From contig OY482854.1 of the NCBI GenBank assembly GCA_960531495.1, positions 30,586,729-30,650,728 of the forward strand: 64,000 nt of DNA, in the 5' to 3' direction. The translations under genes were made by a program, and so were the position numbers. Origin of the DNA: Zeus faber (taxonomy: Eukaryota > Chordata > Actinopteri > Zeiformes > Zeidae). The notes beneath the pieces are model-generated. The model did no database searches, had not been told where the DNA came from, and saw nothing but the letters and a program-made list of their open reading frames with translations. Of this stretch, positions 21,571-33,129 are shown in pieces; positions within the stretch are counted from its first letter, which is position 1; each line of letters starts with the position of its first letter.

Positions 21571-21775
21571 GGGGGGGGGTGGTAGCTCAGGAGGTAGAGC
21601 TGGTGGTCTAGTAATCTAAAGGTTGCTGGTTGGATTCCAGGTTCCTCCTGCTAGAATGCTGTAGTGTCCTTGAGCAAGACAATTAACCCCTAATTGCTCC
21701 TGATGGCTGCGTCCGTCGGTGTTTGAATAATTGTAAGTCGCTTTGGATAAAAGCGTCTGATCAATGTAATGTAAT
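21571..21775 (+). mobile_element. tRNA-derived SINE (family 1, copy A)
   Basis: The head GGTAGCTCAGGAGGTAGAGC resembles a pol III A box and GGTTGCTGGTTGGATTCC a B box. The body is GTCCTTGAGCAAGACAATTAA and the tail is AGTCGCTTTGGATAAAAGCG followed by TCTGATCAATG. The same layout recurs at 27659, 32919 (minus) and 34763. The tail is of the type shared with fish LINEs. Confidence 0.88.
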
Positions 21776-21999
21776 CGCTTTTTATATGGAACTTCAAGGC
21801 CGACTCCTAGTTCTTCCTCAACTCACTCCATTTCCCGTCTACGCTCGCTCTCTTCAACTCAAAGTGTGACAGGAACCCAGACTTAACAGATGCTCTTCGT
21901 ACAAACACTGACGCAACATCCCCATGTGTTGCATTTTCACATACTCCCGACATCTCGAATATGAGAATGAATATAAAACTAAATTGTCTCAAAGACGGA

Positions 22000-22145
22000 C
22001 TGAAGTGCGGGTCGCCTGGCTGGTTAGATTCCCGGCTCTTCTCGGTAGCATGTCAGTGTCCTTGAGCAAGGCACTGAACCCCAAACTGCTGCCGGTGAGC
22101 AGGTTGGAGCCGTGGGTGGCTGCCTCCGCCATCGGTGTATACACT
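22000..22145 (+). mobile_element. Partial SINE-like fragment related to family 1
   Basis: GGTTAGATTCCCGGCTCTTC then GTGTCCTTGAGCAAGGCACT and GAACCCC align with the B box and body of the family 1 SINEs. Head and tail are missing or too diverged. Confidence 0.5.
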
Positions 22146-22512
22146 TCTTGTATTTTAACCTTTTGTTTGAGCAGGGTGGGCCTCATTGCCATTTAATTTT
22201 ATTTTTTCCCAATAGAAGCAGCGCGCAAATTGATACCAGACATTGAAACAGCGAAACATCCACAATGTTGAAACGATTGGAAACATGAGCGGCCTTGTTG
22301 GAACAGGTCTCCAATTCTGTGCTTGCAATCTGAAATGAAATACTGGAGTTTGAGGTCGTCATGTAGTTTATCACTCCGCGATGGTCAAGGGGTGTAATTG
22401 TAAAGCACCTCTGTGCAGTTGAAGTAAGACCGAAAAACCCTATTTATCATCCATCATATCATTTTACTGTTCCACAGGGAGGCAGCATCGGTCCACTGAT
22501 CACACCAGAGGT

Positions 22513-22513
<1 letters not shown>

Positions 22514-22549
<36 letters not shown>
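22514..22549. repeat. (GT)n microsatellite
   Basis: About 18 GT units. Confidence 0.97.
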
Positions 22550-22550
<1 letters not shown>

Positions 22551-25185
22551 GGTGCGTGCAAGAGGGGAAGGAGATATCTGTAAATAGCAGCAGACTGCCT
22601 TCCCCCCCCCCCCCCTCATGGAAAAACATCCATATTACAATGCTTCCCCCTCCAACGCTGCAGGCAGCTGTCAGCCTCCCCGCAGCCTGAGCCGTGCACG
22701 GTGACACACACGAGGCCAACGTTCTCTTCGGCAGGCGAGCTCTGTCAACTTCCTCCTTTAACATATTCCATTGTCGGTAACCGAGGTGCAGCTTTAAGTC
22801 TAAAGACCTCGTCTGCTTCACTATGGACGTGTTTTTTTTTTTTTATAGCAAATATCTAAAAGTTAAACATCTGTGTGCTGAGCAGACACAAAGGAACGCT
22901 GCAGAACATTAACTGAATCTTTTGAGGCTTTTCTTTTTTCCTTTCCTTTCCTTTAAATGCTTCATGTAAATTTCCGCCACAACTTAGGACTTTACAAAAG
23001 GAGCCCTGCACGCGCCATACGACGCTGCTCTGCATCACATTTCGATGTGAGTGTCGGGATCCATCGCTTGGGAAAGTTTGTGTTTACTTTAAATGTTTTA
23101 TGGTGGTTGTTTCAACGCATATTTAAGGCCCCTTGATCTGCATCACGTGACTGTTTCTGCACAACGAGTGCAGGAAAACCATGAGCCACTTGGAACTAGC
23201 TTGAATGTTTTTACTCGTGCAGAAATTAGTGATGAGTGAAGTAAAATGAAAGGTGGTCATACAAATGTTCCGGATCAGTGGTGACCAACTAACGGTTGAC
23301 AATATCAGGGTTTAATCAAATTTCCTTAAAAATAACTTCTTTATTTGGTGTTTTATTAAAATGTCTTTATGATATTGACATTTTCAAATAAATATTTACA
23401 TTTTTAGTATTAAATGCAGGATTTTCATGATTTGTCAGGTTGGAAATTAAGCTTTTGGACCATTTTGGGAATATTTGCTAAAGTAGTTGCTCTGCAGGCA
23501 GATGTCAACCATGTGACATTAGCCACGCCCTGTTTATATATTTAAGATTACAGCTATTCTCTCGTTCTTGTCAAGACCTCTTTTTCCACATGTGCAGTCA
23601 TACTTTATAACAGATCACATGCAGTCCCAGCGAAGGCTCACAAAGGGTATGAGCACATGACCCTGCAGCCTTGTTTGTGCTTCAGTGACAACCACCTTGA
23701 AGACCCGATCCCTTCCTCCAAAATGCAGATCAGGATTTATTTTTTTTATCTCATACCGAGAAGCGCTCGGTTGCAGTTCCTTTCTTCCATTTGTAGGAAT
23801 TTATTTTGTGTTTGTTATCCTTTTTTTGGGTTTGCTGTTTACCTGGGCAGAGTGGTCTTTTTCCAACAACACACTCTGGAACGCTGCAGGCTTAATGAGC
23901 TGCTGGCAGCGGAATATGGAAACTTTCTGTTCAGTTACTGCCTTCTCCAAACAACTTCCTGATGAACACAGACACACACACAGCTGCTGTCGTGTCGCCA
24001 TGCAGCTGGCTTCTTGGACTTACAGTATCCATGTTTCTGAATGTTTTAGAGTTGGATAACTGATACTTAACTCACACTTGGATACTCATGCAGCCTCAGC
24101 CATAGATAAATCTCAGTGTAAACATTCTAAAATATATCTTTGGATCCTCATCCAGCGAAACACAAAGACACGGGCGCATTTATTCTGCTACAGAAAGAAG
24201 CTTCGGAGCCGCTTGTCTCTTTGAAAGTAGATATCGACATCAGATCAAAAGACGCTCTGAAGTCTGGCTCTCCAAGGAAACTTGTAAAAGTGCTGATTTG
24301 ATTTAAAATCCTATATCTCACATTTTCACAAGTCTTAATTTCTCAACTGTGATGGTTGGGGACGGTAGGGTTAGCACTGACGTCCTCACAGGTACGAGAG
24401 CTGTCGTTTATTTATTCTCTCGCTGATAGGGAGAGTCCACGGGCCCCTCGGCCTGAACGCCAGAGAGCCCTTCGGTCCAATGTCCACTGCTATTCAAATA
24501 AATGTGCCCTCGGGGGCCCCGTAGTGCTCAGTGCTTTGCTTCTCCATAAGATTTACCTATTTGCGAACTTGAGCCTGAATTCTCTTGAGCTCCTCCCTTG
24601 ACCCGACGGGCCCGTTCGACGATCCATCCCTGGAAAGATGTTTCACACAGTTAAATTAATCTTAATCTAAACATTTCTGACCTTTCTTTGGAGGTTCAAA
24701 TGGACCCAGCTCTATTGTTATGTGTGTGTGTTGTGACTATCCGTGCGCCATGGCATGAACTGCTACTGAAAAGATGTGGTGCTGGTATGGACTTGGATGC
24801 AAATGATACAATTGTTGCCCCTCAAACCTTTTACATCTGTAAATTCAAATGGAAGTGGATCAGAAACGTGGAGTCTTTCAGGTGCGATCAACCTTTCCTG
24901 ATGAATCACAGATCTGTCCGTGGTGCTGGAACTGAAAGTCAAGGGCTCACGCTGTTTTGTTTGTTTGATCACTCTTGGAAATGTTTAACAAAGTGGAGTA
25001 AAGAAGTGGGTGTTCAATGGAGTCTGTGTTTACTTCATGTGCTGCTCCTCGTATCCACTGATATATAACTGACATTATAGCCCTCTCCTCTGTAAGTCCA
25101 TTTAAATGGTAATCTCAACTCACCAACTAGAACAAGTCAAACATTACCAAGGGTGAGTGGCAGCTTTGTTTTTCTGAAGTACTTA
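22550..25185. other. Intergenic stretch, no gene seen
   Basis: No exon with splice-consistent homology was found. Frames at 23657-24059 and 24688-25068 show no recognisable family. Confidence 0.45.
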
Positions 25186-26783
25186 CAGTGGGGCAAAAAA
25201 GTATTTAGTCAGCCACCAATTGTGCAAGTTCTCCCACTTAAAAAGATGATAGAGGCCTGTTATTTTCATCATAGGTTCACCTCAACTATGAGAGACAAAA
25301 TGAGAAATCCAGAAAATCACTGTCTGATTTTTAAAGAATTTATTTGCAAATTATGGTGGAAAATAAGTATTTGGTCAATAACAAAAGTTCATCTCAATAC
25401 TTTGTTATATACCCTTTGTTTGCAATGACAGAGGTCAAACGTTTTCTGTAAGTCTTCACAAGGTTTTCACACACTGTTGCTGGTATTTTGGCCCATTCCT
25501 CCATGCAGATCTCCTCTAGAGCAGTGATGTTTTGGGGCTGTCGCTGGGCAACACAGACTTTCAACTCCCTCCAAAGATTTTCTATGGGGTTGAGATCTGG
25601 AGACTGGCTAGGCCACTCCAGGACCTTGAAATGCTTCTTACGAAGCCACTCCTTCGTTGCCCGGGCGGTGTGTTTTGGATCATTGTCGTGCTGAAAGACC
25701 CAGCCACGTTTCATCTTCAATGCCCTTGCTGATGGAAGGAGGTTTTCACTCAAAATCTCACGATACATGGCCCCATTCATTCTTTCCTTTACACGGATCA
25801 GTCGTCCTGGTCCCTTTGCAGAAAAACAGCCCCAAAGCATGATGTTTCCACCCCCATGCTTCACAGTAGGTATGGTGTTCTTTGGATGCAACTCAGCTTT
25901 CTTTCTCCTCCAAACACGATAAGTTGAGTTTTTACCAAAAAGTTCTATTTTGGTTTCATCTGACCAGATGACATTCTCCCAATCCTCTTCTGGATCATCC
26001 AAATGCTCTCTAGCAAACTTCAGACGGGCCTGGACATGTACTGGCTTAAGCAGGGGGACACGTCTGGCACTGCAGGATTTGAGTCCCTGGCGGCGTAGTG
26101 TGTTACTGATGGTAGCCTTTGTTACTTTGGTCCCAGCTCTCTGCAGGTCATTCACTAGGTCGCCCCGTGTGGTTCTGGGATGTTTGCTCACCGTTCTTGT
26201 GATCATTTTGACCCCACGGGGTGAGATCTTGCGTGGAGCCCCAGATCGAGGGAGATTATCAGTGGTCTTGTATGTCTTCCATTTTCTAATAATTGCTCCC
26301 ACAGTTGATTTCTTCACAACAAGCTGCTTACCTATTGCAGATTCAGTCTTCCCAGCCTGGTGCAGGTCTACAGTTTTGTTTCTGGTGTCCTTTGACAGCT
26401 CTTTGGTCTTGGCCATAGTGGAGTTTGGAGTGTGACTGTTTGAGGTTGTGGACAGGTGTCTTTTATACTGATAACGAGTTCAAACAGGTGCCATTAATAC
26501 AGGTAACGAGTGGAGGACAGAGGAGCCTCTGAAAGAAAAAGTTACAGGTCTGTGAAAACAAGAAATCTTGCTTGTTTGTAGGTGACCAAATACTTATTTT
26601 ACCGAGGAATTTACCAATTAATTAATTAAAAATCCTACAATGTGATTTCCTGGATTCTTTCCCCCCCATTCTGTCTCTCATAGTCAAAGTGTACCTATGA
26701 TGAAAATTACAGGCCTCTCTCATCTTTTTAAGTGGGAGGACTTGCACAATTGGTGGCTGACTAAATACTTTTTGGCCCTACTG
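25186..26783 (-). mobile_element. Full-length Tc1/mariner transposon (copy A), 1598 bp
   Basis: TA (25184-25185 and 26784-26785) flanks both ends. The left end is CAGTGGGGCAAAAAAGTATT and the reverse complement of the right end is CAGTAGGGCCAAAAAGTATT. Matching continues for roughly 200 bp (TTAGTCAGCCACCAATTGTG, then CTCCCACTTAAAAAGATGA and beyond), so the inverted repeats are long. The interior is one intact transposase frame on the minus strand. This end sequence is a Tc1 family I know from many teleosts; long inverted repeats of about 200 bp recall the zebrafish ZB group, but the subfamily is unproven. Confidence 0.97.
25394..26416 (-). CDS. Tc1/mariner transposase, intact DD34E (copy A)
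   Basis: A cut-and-paste transposase that binds the terminal inverted repeats and inserts at TA. It has 340 residues, the usual length for Tc1 proteins, from [10 protein letters not shown] to ANKGYITKY. Residues about 8-50 form the first helix-turn-helix ([20 protein letters not shown]), followed by the linker [13 protein letters not shown] and a second helical DNA-binding region to about 120. The glycine-rich box [13 protein letters not shown] is at about 187-199. Catalytic residues are D153 (IWSDET), D244 (FQHDNDPKH) and E279 (DLNPIENLW), with exactly 34 residues between the last two. There are no stops or frameshifts. It differs from the copy at 60645-61667 at only six residues. Confidence 0.96.
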   Translation of the reverse strand: MAKTKELSKDTRNKTVDLHQAGKTESAIGKQLVVKKSTVGAIIRKWKTYKTTDNLPRSGAPRKISPRGVKMITRTVSKHPRTTRGDLVNDLQRAGTKVTKATISNTLRRQGLKSCSARRVPLLKPVHVQARLKFAREHLDDPEEDWENVIWSDETKIELFGKNSTYRVWRRKKAELHPKNTIPTVKHGGGNIMLWGCFSAKGPGRLIRVKERMNGAMYREILSENLLPSARALKMKRGWVFQHDNDPKHTARATKEWLRKKHFKVLEWPSQSPDLNPIENLWRELKVCVAQRQPQNITALEEICMEEWAKIPATVCENLVKTYRKRLTSVIANKGYITKY

Positions 26784-27658
26784 TAAATGTCTAAACTGGG
26801 TTTTTGAATTGGTCAGAATTTCTTTCTGCGTCCAACTCCTTTTTTATATATTGCTGGCGACTTAGCGGCAGAGTTTCTTGATTTTTTTTGATTTTTTCAG
26901 ACCTTGTGTCCTGGTTTGTTAAATGCCCTCTTGCACAACTTCTCACTAAATACCTTAATCGCCTCTACATTTGTCTTTACTCTCGCTCTTCAATGATTTA
27001 GTCTTCTTCTCATAATTCCATGAGTCCTGGTTTGGTCCTCATTTCAGGTGGATCTGTTTCAGTCAAGTGTTTATGGTCTTCACAAGGTTTGTGTTACCCG
27101 TAGTTCACAGCCTACGATTGCTGGAAGTTGTTCAGTTTAGACTAGGGCAGTGTCCATTGCTGTGTCTTAACTGGGAAGGTGTGAAAGCACCCTTAACAAA
27201 GTGAACCTCTGCATTTCCCAGCAGGTCCTTTTATAGCTCTAGATCTGACCAAAACAGTGTAAAAAGAACGCTGTCCTTCATCAAATGACTTCAAAACTCA
27301 GTTAACCTCAATCTATATTTTGCCCACTTCCACCCATTTCCTTTTTCAGATGTGATTGGCGTGGAGCATTCATTAAATAGGGCTGCTGATGTAACTGGAA
27401 GTCAATGAAAACGCAGCCTCTGCAGCGCTTCGCAGGATCAGATGTTGTAATTTTCCCTCGCAGGAATCACAAAAAAAATACCGCTGAAACAACTGAAAGA
27501 GCTGTTTACAGATTTATCCAAAAAATTAAAGTACATAACTAAGGGGAAATTACTCCTGGACATTATGTTGTGGCAAGTCAAACTGTCCCGCATCCAAAGG
27601 ATTCCCATTCATGTGATTACCTAAGTTAATCTTATTTATTTTATATAACCTTTATTAT
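26784..27658. other. Intergenic stretch, nothing recognised
   Basis: Tc1 copy A ends at 26783. No exon or transposon end is seen before the SINE at 27659. Confidence 0.45.
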
Positions 27659-27870
27659 GGGGGATGGTAGCTCAGGAGGTAGAGCTGGTGGTCTAGTGAT
27701 GTAAAGGTTGCTGGTTGGATCCCAGGCTCCTCCTGCTAGCATGCTGTAGTGTCCTTGAGCAAGACACTTAACCCCTAATTGCTCCTGATGGCTGCGTCCG
27801 TCGGTGTTTGAACAATTGTAAGTCGCTTTGGATAAAAGCGTCTGATCAATGACTAAATGTAAATGTAATG
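27659..27870 (+). mobile_element. tRNA-derived SINE (family 1, copy B)
   Basis: GGGGATGGTAGCTCAGGAGG head, GGTTGCTGGTTGGATCCC B-box region, CTTGAGCAAGACACTTAACC body, and CTTTGGATAAAAGCGTCTGA then TGACTAAATGTAAATG tail. This is the best-preserved full-length copy in the window. Confidence 0.9.
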
Positions 27871-28290
27871 TTTATTTAACCAGCGAATAACCAATTTAGT
27901 CATGTGGTAATCGAATGGAATTGCGCCCTTTTCTTGTATTGAAAGGACTGTAAGGTCACCTAATGTTTGTTTGTCCTGCAGCAGCCATATAAATATATTT
28001 GCTTCTTCTATTAGATTCATTAATAAGAATTAGCTGCGGTGTTTATCGTGGTCGTGTTGGCGACATGAGAGTTAATTTGATCACCCGTTTCCCATCTTCA
28101 GGTGACATTGTGTAGCGACAATAGGGAGCAGATTATTTGTATTATTGATCACTGTATCTACACTGTCAACACTAACCCAATATCCTTCTATTCAGTTTGA
28201 TGCCGCCGACTCAGATTAACCTTGTTAGTAAATTAAATTCAAAGCAGCCTGTGCGTCAGACGGTTCTCTCTATTCTCTCAGCAATGTTTA

Positions 28291-28962
28291 AAGTAGCTGC
28301 TACGCAGTATGAACATTTTAGGTGAGTTTCTTATCATGTGGGGTGAAAGGATGTGAAAAGAAATGTGTAAAAATAAAAAAATACAAACCTAGCCATTTAA
28401 AAACTAGTCCATCTCAATACTAAAGCATCTTTTTTCTGAATGCAACCAGCGCAATTTAGTTGAACTTCTCCCCCCTTTATCATTCCATGCCACTATGGGG
28501 CACAGTATGATTGTGTGGCACCCATTTCCAGAGTGAGTTTCTTGAAACAGAAAAACAAGGGCGACTGTTAAAGAAGCATGAATGCGGCAGCGAGAGTGGT
28601 CAGCTGTGCCATTTGGTTTATATAAAGACGAACAAAAGGAAAAATGGGAAAAGGAGGTTGAAGTCCGCACCCTGCCAATCGCTTGTACCGGAACCATCCA
28701 AATCACCTCGTCATTTTGTTCTACTCGTGTTATGAACATGTCTTTTTGGTCAAAATTGTTGCTTTCCACACACAATATGAACAAAACTGTTTCACTTTCT
28801 CAATTTTCGCATAGTGTGGCCAGGCTTTAGCCTGTCATTGGCTTGGGTTGAAGTAGTGGCTGCACAGTATGTTGAACATTTTAGGGTTTGTTTTTCCTGT
28901 ATGCGATGAAAGGATGTGAGAAGAAATTTATGACAATGTAAAGTACATTAAAATACAAACTC
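28291..28962. repeat. Pair of about 100-bp direct repeats, 560 bp apart
   Basis: 28291-28389 and 28851-28962 share AAGTAG, GCAGTATG, GAACATTTTAGG, GATGAAAGGATGTGA or its near match, AAGAAAT and AAATACAAAC in the same order. The roughly 450 bp between them contains no recognised domain. It could be a tandem duplication remnant or a small element with direct terminal repeats. Confidence 0.65.
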
Positions 28963-30733
28963 TTATTTTTATTAATCTGTTTAAATGCATTCGGCCTAAT
29001 ATGATTTCAGGTTATTTTACTGTGTTAAAAGGAAGAACTACTTTTTTTTCTTTTATGATCTATAGGTGTCAGACAAAAATGGCCTGAATAAATAAAAGAT
29101 AAAATACGCTATACATAGACGTATCAAGGGTACTACATGCGTACATCACTCGGGGTGTGTGTGTGTATCTGTACGTGGGGTTGTGACCCAGTTGTTCCCG
29201 GCGCTAATGCTGGAATGTTATCATCCGGCGAGGTCACCTTGCACGCTGGCTGCAGTTTCCCTGGCAACGTGTTCCATAATGCAGAACGCCTCGCCGTGGA
29301 CGCTCAGGAGCAATTTAGGAGAAAATATGATTCAACAGTTACTACGGTTACAAGGCTTTTAGCCGAAGTAACTTTCTCTGCGCCGTTGGAGAACCACTGC
29401 GTTGGTAGTACCGCTGTGACGGTGATGACATACGTCTGGATTTTACGGAAAATCAGGTCGACACATCGAAGTCAAAATGAGTACACACCTGTCCCATTTG
29501 ATACTCAGCTATTTCAAACGCTTGATCTTACAGCATATTTTTTTTGAGCGTAGTTTATTTCAATTATAATGCCGCTAATAGACTCTGCTTTTAATCATTC
29601 TAATTTGAATATTCATATTTTTTATAAATTTATTCTGTTTTAAAATGCATATATTTACACATACGAGGCATGAGTTAATTTTCCTTGTAACTTGACGCCT
29701 CACTAATGAGAATTCAAGCTATTCATCTAATGAGAAATACAAGGGTTCAAATAAATAGGTGTTGGACAGACTCTGGGACTGGGGTCGGAATTAAAGTAAA
29801 CATCCAGGCTTCTCCCTGTTTCCCGTCCTGTTGTGGGAGGGTTAATTCCAACAAATTCAGCCGTGTTTGACATTTGTTACGATAGGAATAAAAAAATAAA
29901 TAAATAAAAAACAACCCCTAAACCGGCGTGTCCCACGGGTCGGCAGCGCTCCGCCTGAGTTTCTGTTTCCCGATCGATTTGGGAGTTGTGTAATCCTCCG
30001 TCGTGACAATGGTCAGCGAGATTAGAGCCTCGAGCCGCCATGGCTGCCCTTTTAGGCAGCTAATGGGCAAAAAAAAGCGTCTTAATTACCCCTGACTGTT
30101 AAAGTAAATTAATTATTGATCACCCTCCCGACTCCTCTTCTGTACTTACATCGCCTTACAAATCCTTTTATCTCCAGCGCTGCGTTTGAACATTTCCGCC
30201 TCCGCCTTTTCATTCCGCTTTCTGGGTGTTTGTTCAGGATGGGCGACAAGATATTTTATTAAAATATCAGGTTTTTCTGATTTGGGATTTCTGTCATTGT
30301 TGCCATTAGCCCCAAGTCAATGAGTGAACTGTTTGCATTATTATAATTTATGTCTTGCAGTTTTAGAAGAAAATGACCTGAGATGGGGCTGACCATCCAC
30401 AGCCAGCGAATATTGCTTATCGACAAACCGTTATTTAAAGTACATTATAGCTTAGACTGCATCTTATTTTATGAGACGAGAAGCTTACGTTCCCTTTTTT
30501 TACGATGAGCGCCATACTGATTGGAGCTGTTACTGGCAATTTCACTGTCATAAATAATAACTAAACTCATTATTACACCCTTCACTGCCATTCAGGTTGA
30601 AAAGATGCAGGAGAACTACAAACCCCTGTGAATGTACTTTGGCATCACTCATAAATTATTGCTAAAAAAAGGGGCGGGGGGTGCAAGAAAAATGGTTAAA
30701 TTCTGCATCTCAAGATTCAAAAGGCTTATTTGT
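28963..30733. other. Intergenic stretch, no gene seen
   Basis: A 136-codon frame at 29137-29547 has no recognisable domain. No transposon ends were matched. Confidence 0.45.
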
Positions 30734-31094
30734 CTGCCTCACAGCAGTGCATTGCACTGCTGCCTCACAGCAAGAATGTCCTGGGTTCGATTCCCGCCTG
30801 GGGCGCTGTTGGCACCGTGCTCCGGTGGGTTATCTCCCAAACAGGAGCCTTTCTGTGTGGAGTTTGCATGTTCTCCCCGTGCTCACATGGGGTTTCCTCC
30901 ACCTCACGTCAGTAAGGACCCCCACCAAAAACATGCACCCATCATGGTCTGACCAGCGATGGACACTTATCACCTGGTCCCCGGGCGCGTCCACGTACGC
31001 TGCCCACTGCTCCTGGCTGTGGCCCTGGAGGAAGGACAAGCCAGGATGGTTCAATGCAGAGGATCCATTTCACCGGCCACCATCATAGTATGTG

Positions 31095-31129
<35 letters not shown>

Positions 31130-31197
31130 AAGCATGTGTTGTAGTGTGGTGTGTTGTGTGACGAATAAAGACTGTTTCTTCTTCTTTTCTTCTTCTA
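30734..31197 (+). mobile_element. tRNA-derived SINE-like repeat (family 2, copy A)
   Basis: The sequence TGCCTCACAGCAAGAATGTC, then CTGGGTTCGATTCCCGCC (a strong pol III B box), TTTCTGTGTGGAGTTTGCAT, GTTCTCCCCGTGCTCACATG and CACTGCTCCTGGCTGTGGCC matches 59025-59437 nearly base for base. Its 3' part carries a (GT)n tract and ends ACGAATAAAGACTGTTTCTT. A duplicated head gives a near-perfect palindrome at 30742-30762. Confidence 0.8.
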
Positions 31198-31329
31198 TAT
31201 ACGCAACGCACTCGGCGGTTATGCACACTATATTGTATGCTGAACACAACAAAATATAAATGTTAATGTGAGTTTTGAGCAATAGAAACACATTTTCTGC
31301 TGCGTTGGTATAAAACCAGCTTTAACTTC

Positions 31330-32140
31330 TGTCTTAAACTTGAATAGTGACTGCTCTCACGCCGGGCCTCCCTCTTGCGCGGGGTGTGGGTCGGCATGGG
31401 AGTCCTGTTGGCTCGCCAGCTGGGCGGGTGCCTCGGGCGGGGTGTCAGTCTGTTGCCGTGAGGCCGTGATCCGGGCCTGCGGCCGGTGCCTTGCACCCGC
31501 GGCCTGGGTTATGCGGCTGCGTCTTGTGTTCTTCTTCTTCTGAAGAACTTCTGCTCATGGGGGTTGGTTGTATGTGTGCGCCCCTTGGGTGCGAGGTCTC
31601 CTCGTGCTCCCTTGGGACTGGGTAATGCTCCTTCGGGCTGGGCGTCGGGGTTGCTCCACGGCCCTCTGGCTTCTCTGGGGGCCCGGGGATCTTCTGTGGC
31701 CGCAGTGCAGGGTACCCGGGGCTTTCCTGCAGCCGTAGGGTGTCTACAGGGCTGCGGCGTTTGGGGGGCTTCGGGGCCCTTTCCGCTGCTTGAAGGCGCT
31801 GTGACATAATGCCGGCCTTCAACACCAGAACCAATGGGGATAAGTCATGTACACTCACCTGTGGCCATCTACCACACACACACACACACACACCACCACA
31901 CCTGCTTCAAGTGCACGCCCTCACCCTCCTGGTTGCATTCCTCTCCTTTTCTCCTTCATTTGCTGCCATAACTATGACAGGAAGAGGCACGTGACCAGTT
32001 GTAGTTCCAGCTAATTCACTGTTTTTCAAAACATGTTGTACCAACGTTTATGTTTTTAGTGTAAATGTTGTTTGTTTCTATGTTGTCTCACTGTGGTGAT
32101 TCTCCCTCGTGGAGTAGTGATCAGTTGTTTATAAACCCAA
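31330..32140. repeat. GC-rich probable dispersed repeat
   Basis: 31370-31800 is strikingly GC- and CpG-rich compared with its surroundings. It then changes to GACATAATGCCGGCCTTCAA, ACCAATGGGGATAAGTCATG and an (AC)n run. I know this junction from fish interspersed repeats, probably the 3' region of a LINE, but there is no second copy here to compare. The overlapping 148-codon and 107-codon frames are explained by base composition. Confidence 0.4.
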
Positions 32141-32918
32141 ACATGATAAATAGTTGTCCAAAGAGGGGGGGGGTTGGTGGTTCTCTCTGACCAAAAACGG
32201 TGCTCTTGTCATTCTACAGGTCGTCCACAGGACAGTTATTTACTTTTATTTACTTTAAGAATGTCCAATCACAGCGAAGATTGTCACACCAGGAATGCTT
32301 TTAGGTGTAAGTACACTACAAATACTCCAAAGTACATTTTTATTTCTACCCAATTTATAGTAGTGATTACTTTCATGCCACCGCTCTGCAACCTCCAGTT
32401 TCCTGCCTTTCAGAGGCTCTTAGTACTGCTCCTTGTTTCAAACGCATACGCACGCACACACGTGCACTCCCTCGCCCCCACAGCTGCTGCACTAATAAGG
32501 GAGTGGGTGAATAAACAGGGTTTCAACACCAAACGCTGGGTTGCAAATTGAAAACAACGACATCATTATTCTGTATTGATTTTGTTCTTTCTCCCCGTTC
32601 CTCTAAAAGGGGGGGAAAAAACGACGGTGACTGTGAGATGAGACTTGAACAGAAGTTCAACGTGATCACTGTATTTATTCTCCTCTTTTCAGATGTCGAC
32701 ACGAGAGCTTAAAGACGTCTGTTTGGGTCGGGCAGTCGGAACAGGGAAAGGATGGTGTAGGGCAGACATATCTTTTATTGGACACCGTCCGCTTCCTGAA
32801 TCTTTGAAATGTTTTCTTACTCATTATTTGGCACCTTTGTTTGACCTGTGACTTTGCCCAGCAGAGTATTTGGTGCGGAGGCGTCAAGTGACTGTGGCTG
32901 ACAACCCAGCACGCCGCA
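32141..32918. other. Intergenic stretch, nothing recognised
   Basis: No supported exon or element ends. Confidence 0.4.
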
Positions 32919-33129
32919 AATACATTTACATTTCGTCATTGATCAGACGCTTTCATCCAAAGCGACTTACAATTGTTCAAACACCGACGGACGCAGCCAT
33001 CGGGAGCAATTAGGGGTTAAGTGTCTTGCTCAACGACACTAGAGCATGCTAGCAGGAGGAGCCTGGGATCCAACCAGCAACCTTTAGATCACTAGACCAC
33101 CAGCTCTACCGCCTGAGCTACCACCCCCA
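32919..33129 (-). mobile_element. tRNA-derived SINE (family 1, copy C)
   Basis: Minus-strand copy. Its plus-strand reading begins with the reversed tail ACATTTACATTTCGTCATTG, then AAGCGACTTACAATTGTTC, and ends with the reversed A-box head CCGCCTGAGCTACCACCCCC. Confidence 0.9.

Noticed and set aside
21571-21650. Possible tRNA gene (A and B box-like motifs, also at 27659, 34763 and 30785)
   Set aside because: The boxes belong to SINE heads. The cloverleaf arms do not pair and the same sequence continues into a SINE body and LINE-like tail.
25950-26435. Plus-strand frames opposite Tc1 transposase copy A (161 codons) and similar frames opposite copy B (61330-61686)
   Set aside because: Antisense shadows of the transposase gene. 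The minus-strand frame has the family homology and the matching element orientation.
31445-31891. 148-codon minus-strand Pro/Arg-rich frame
   Set aside because: Lies in a GC-rich dispersed repeat. Stop codons are rare there because of base composition, and no domain is visible.
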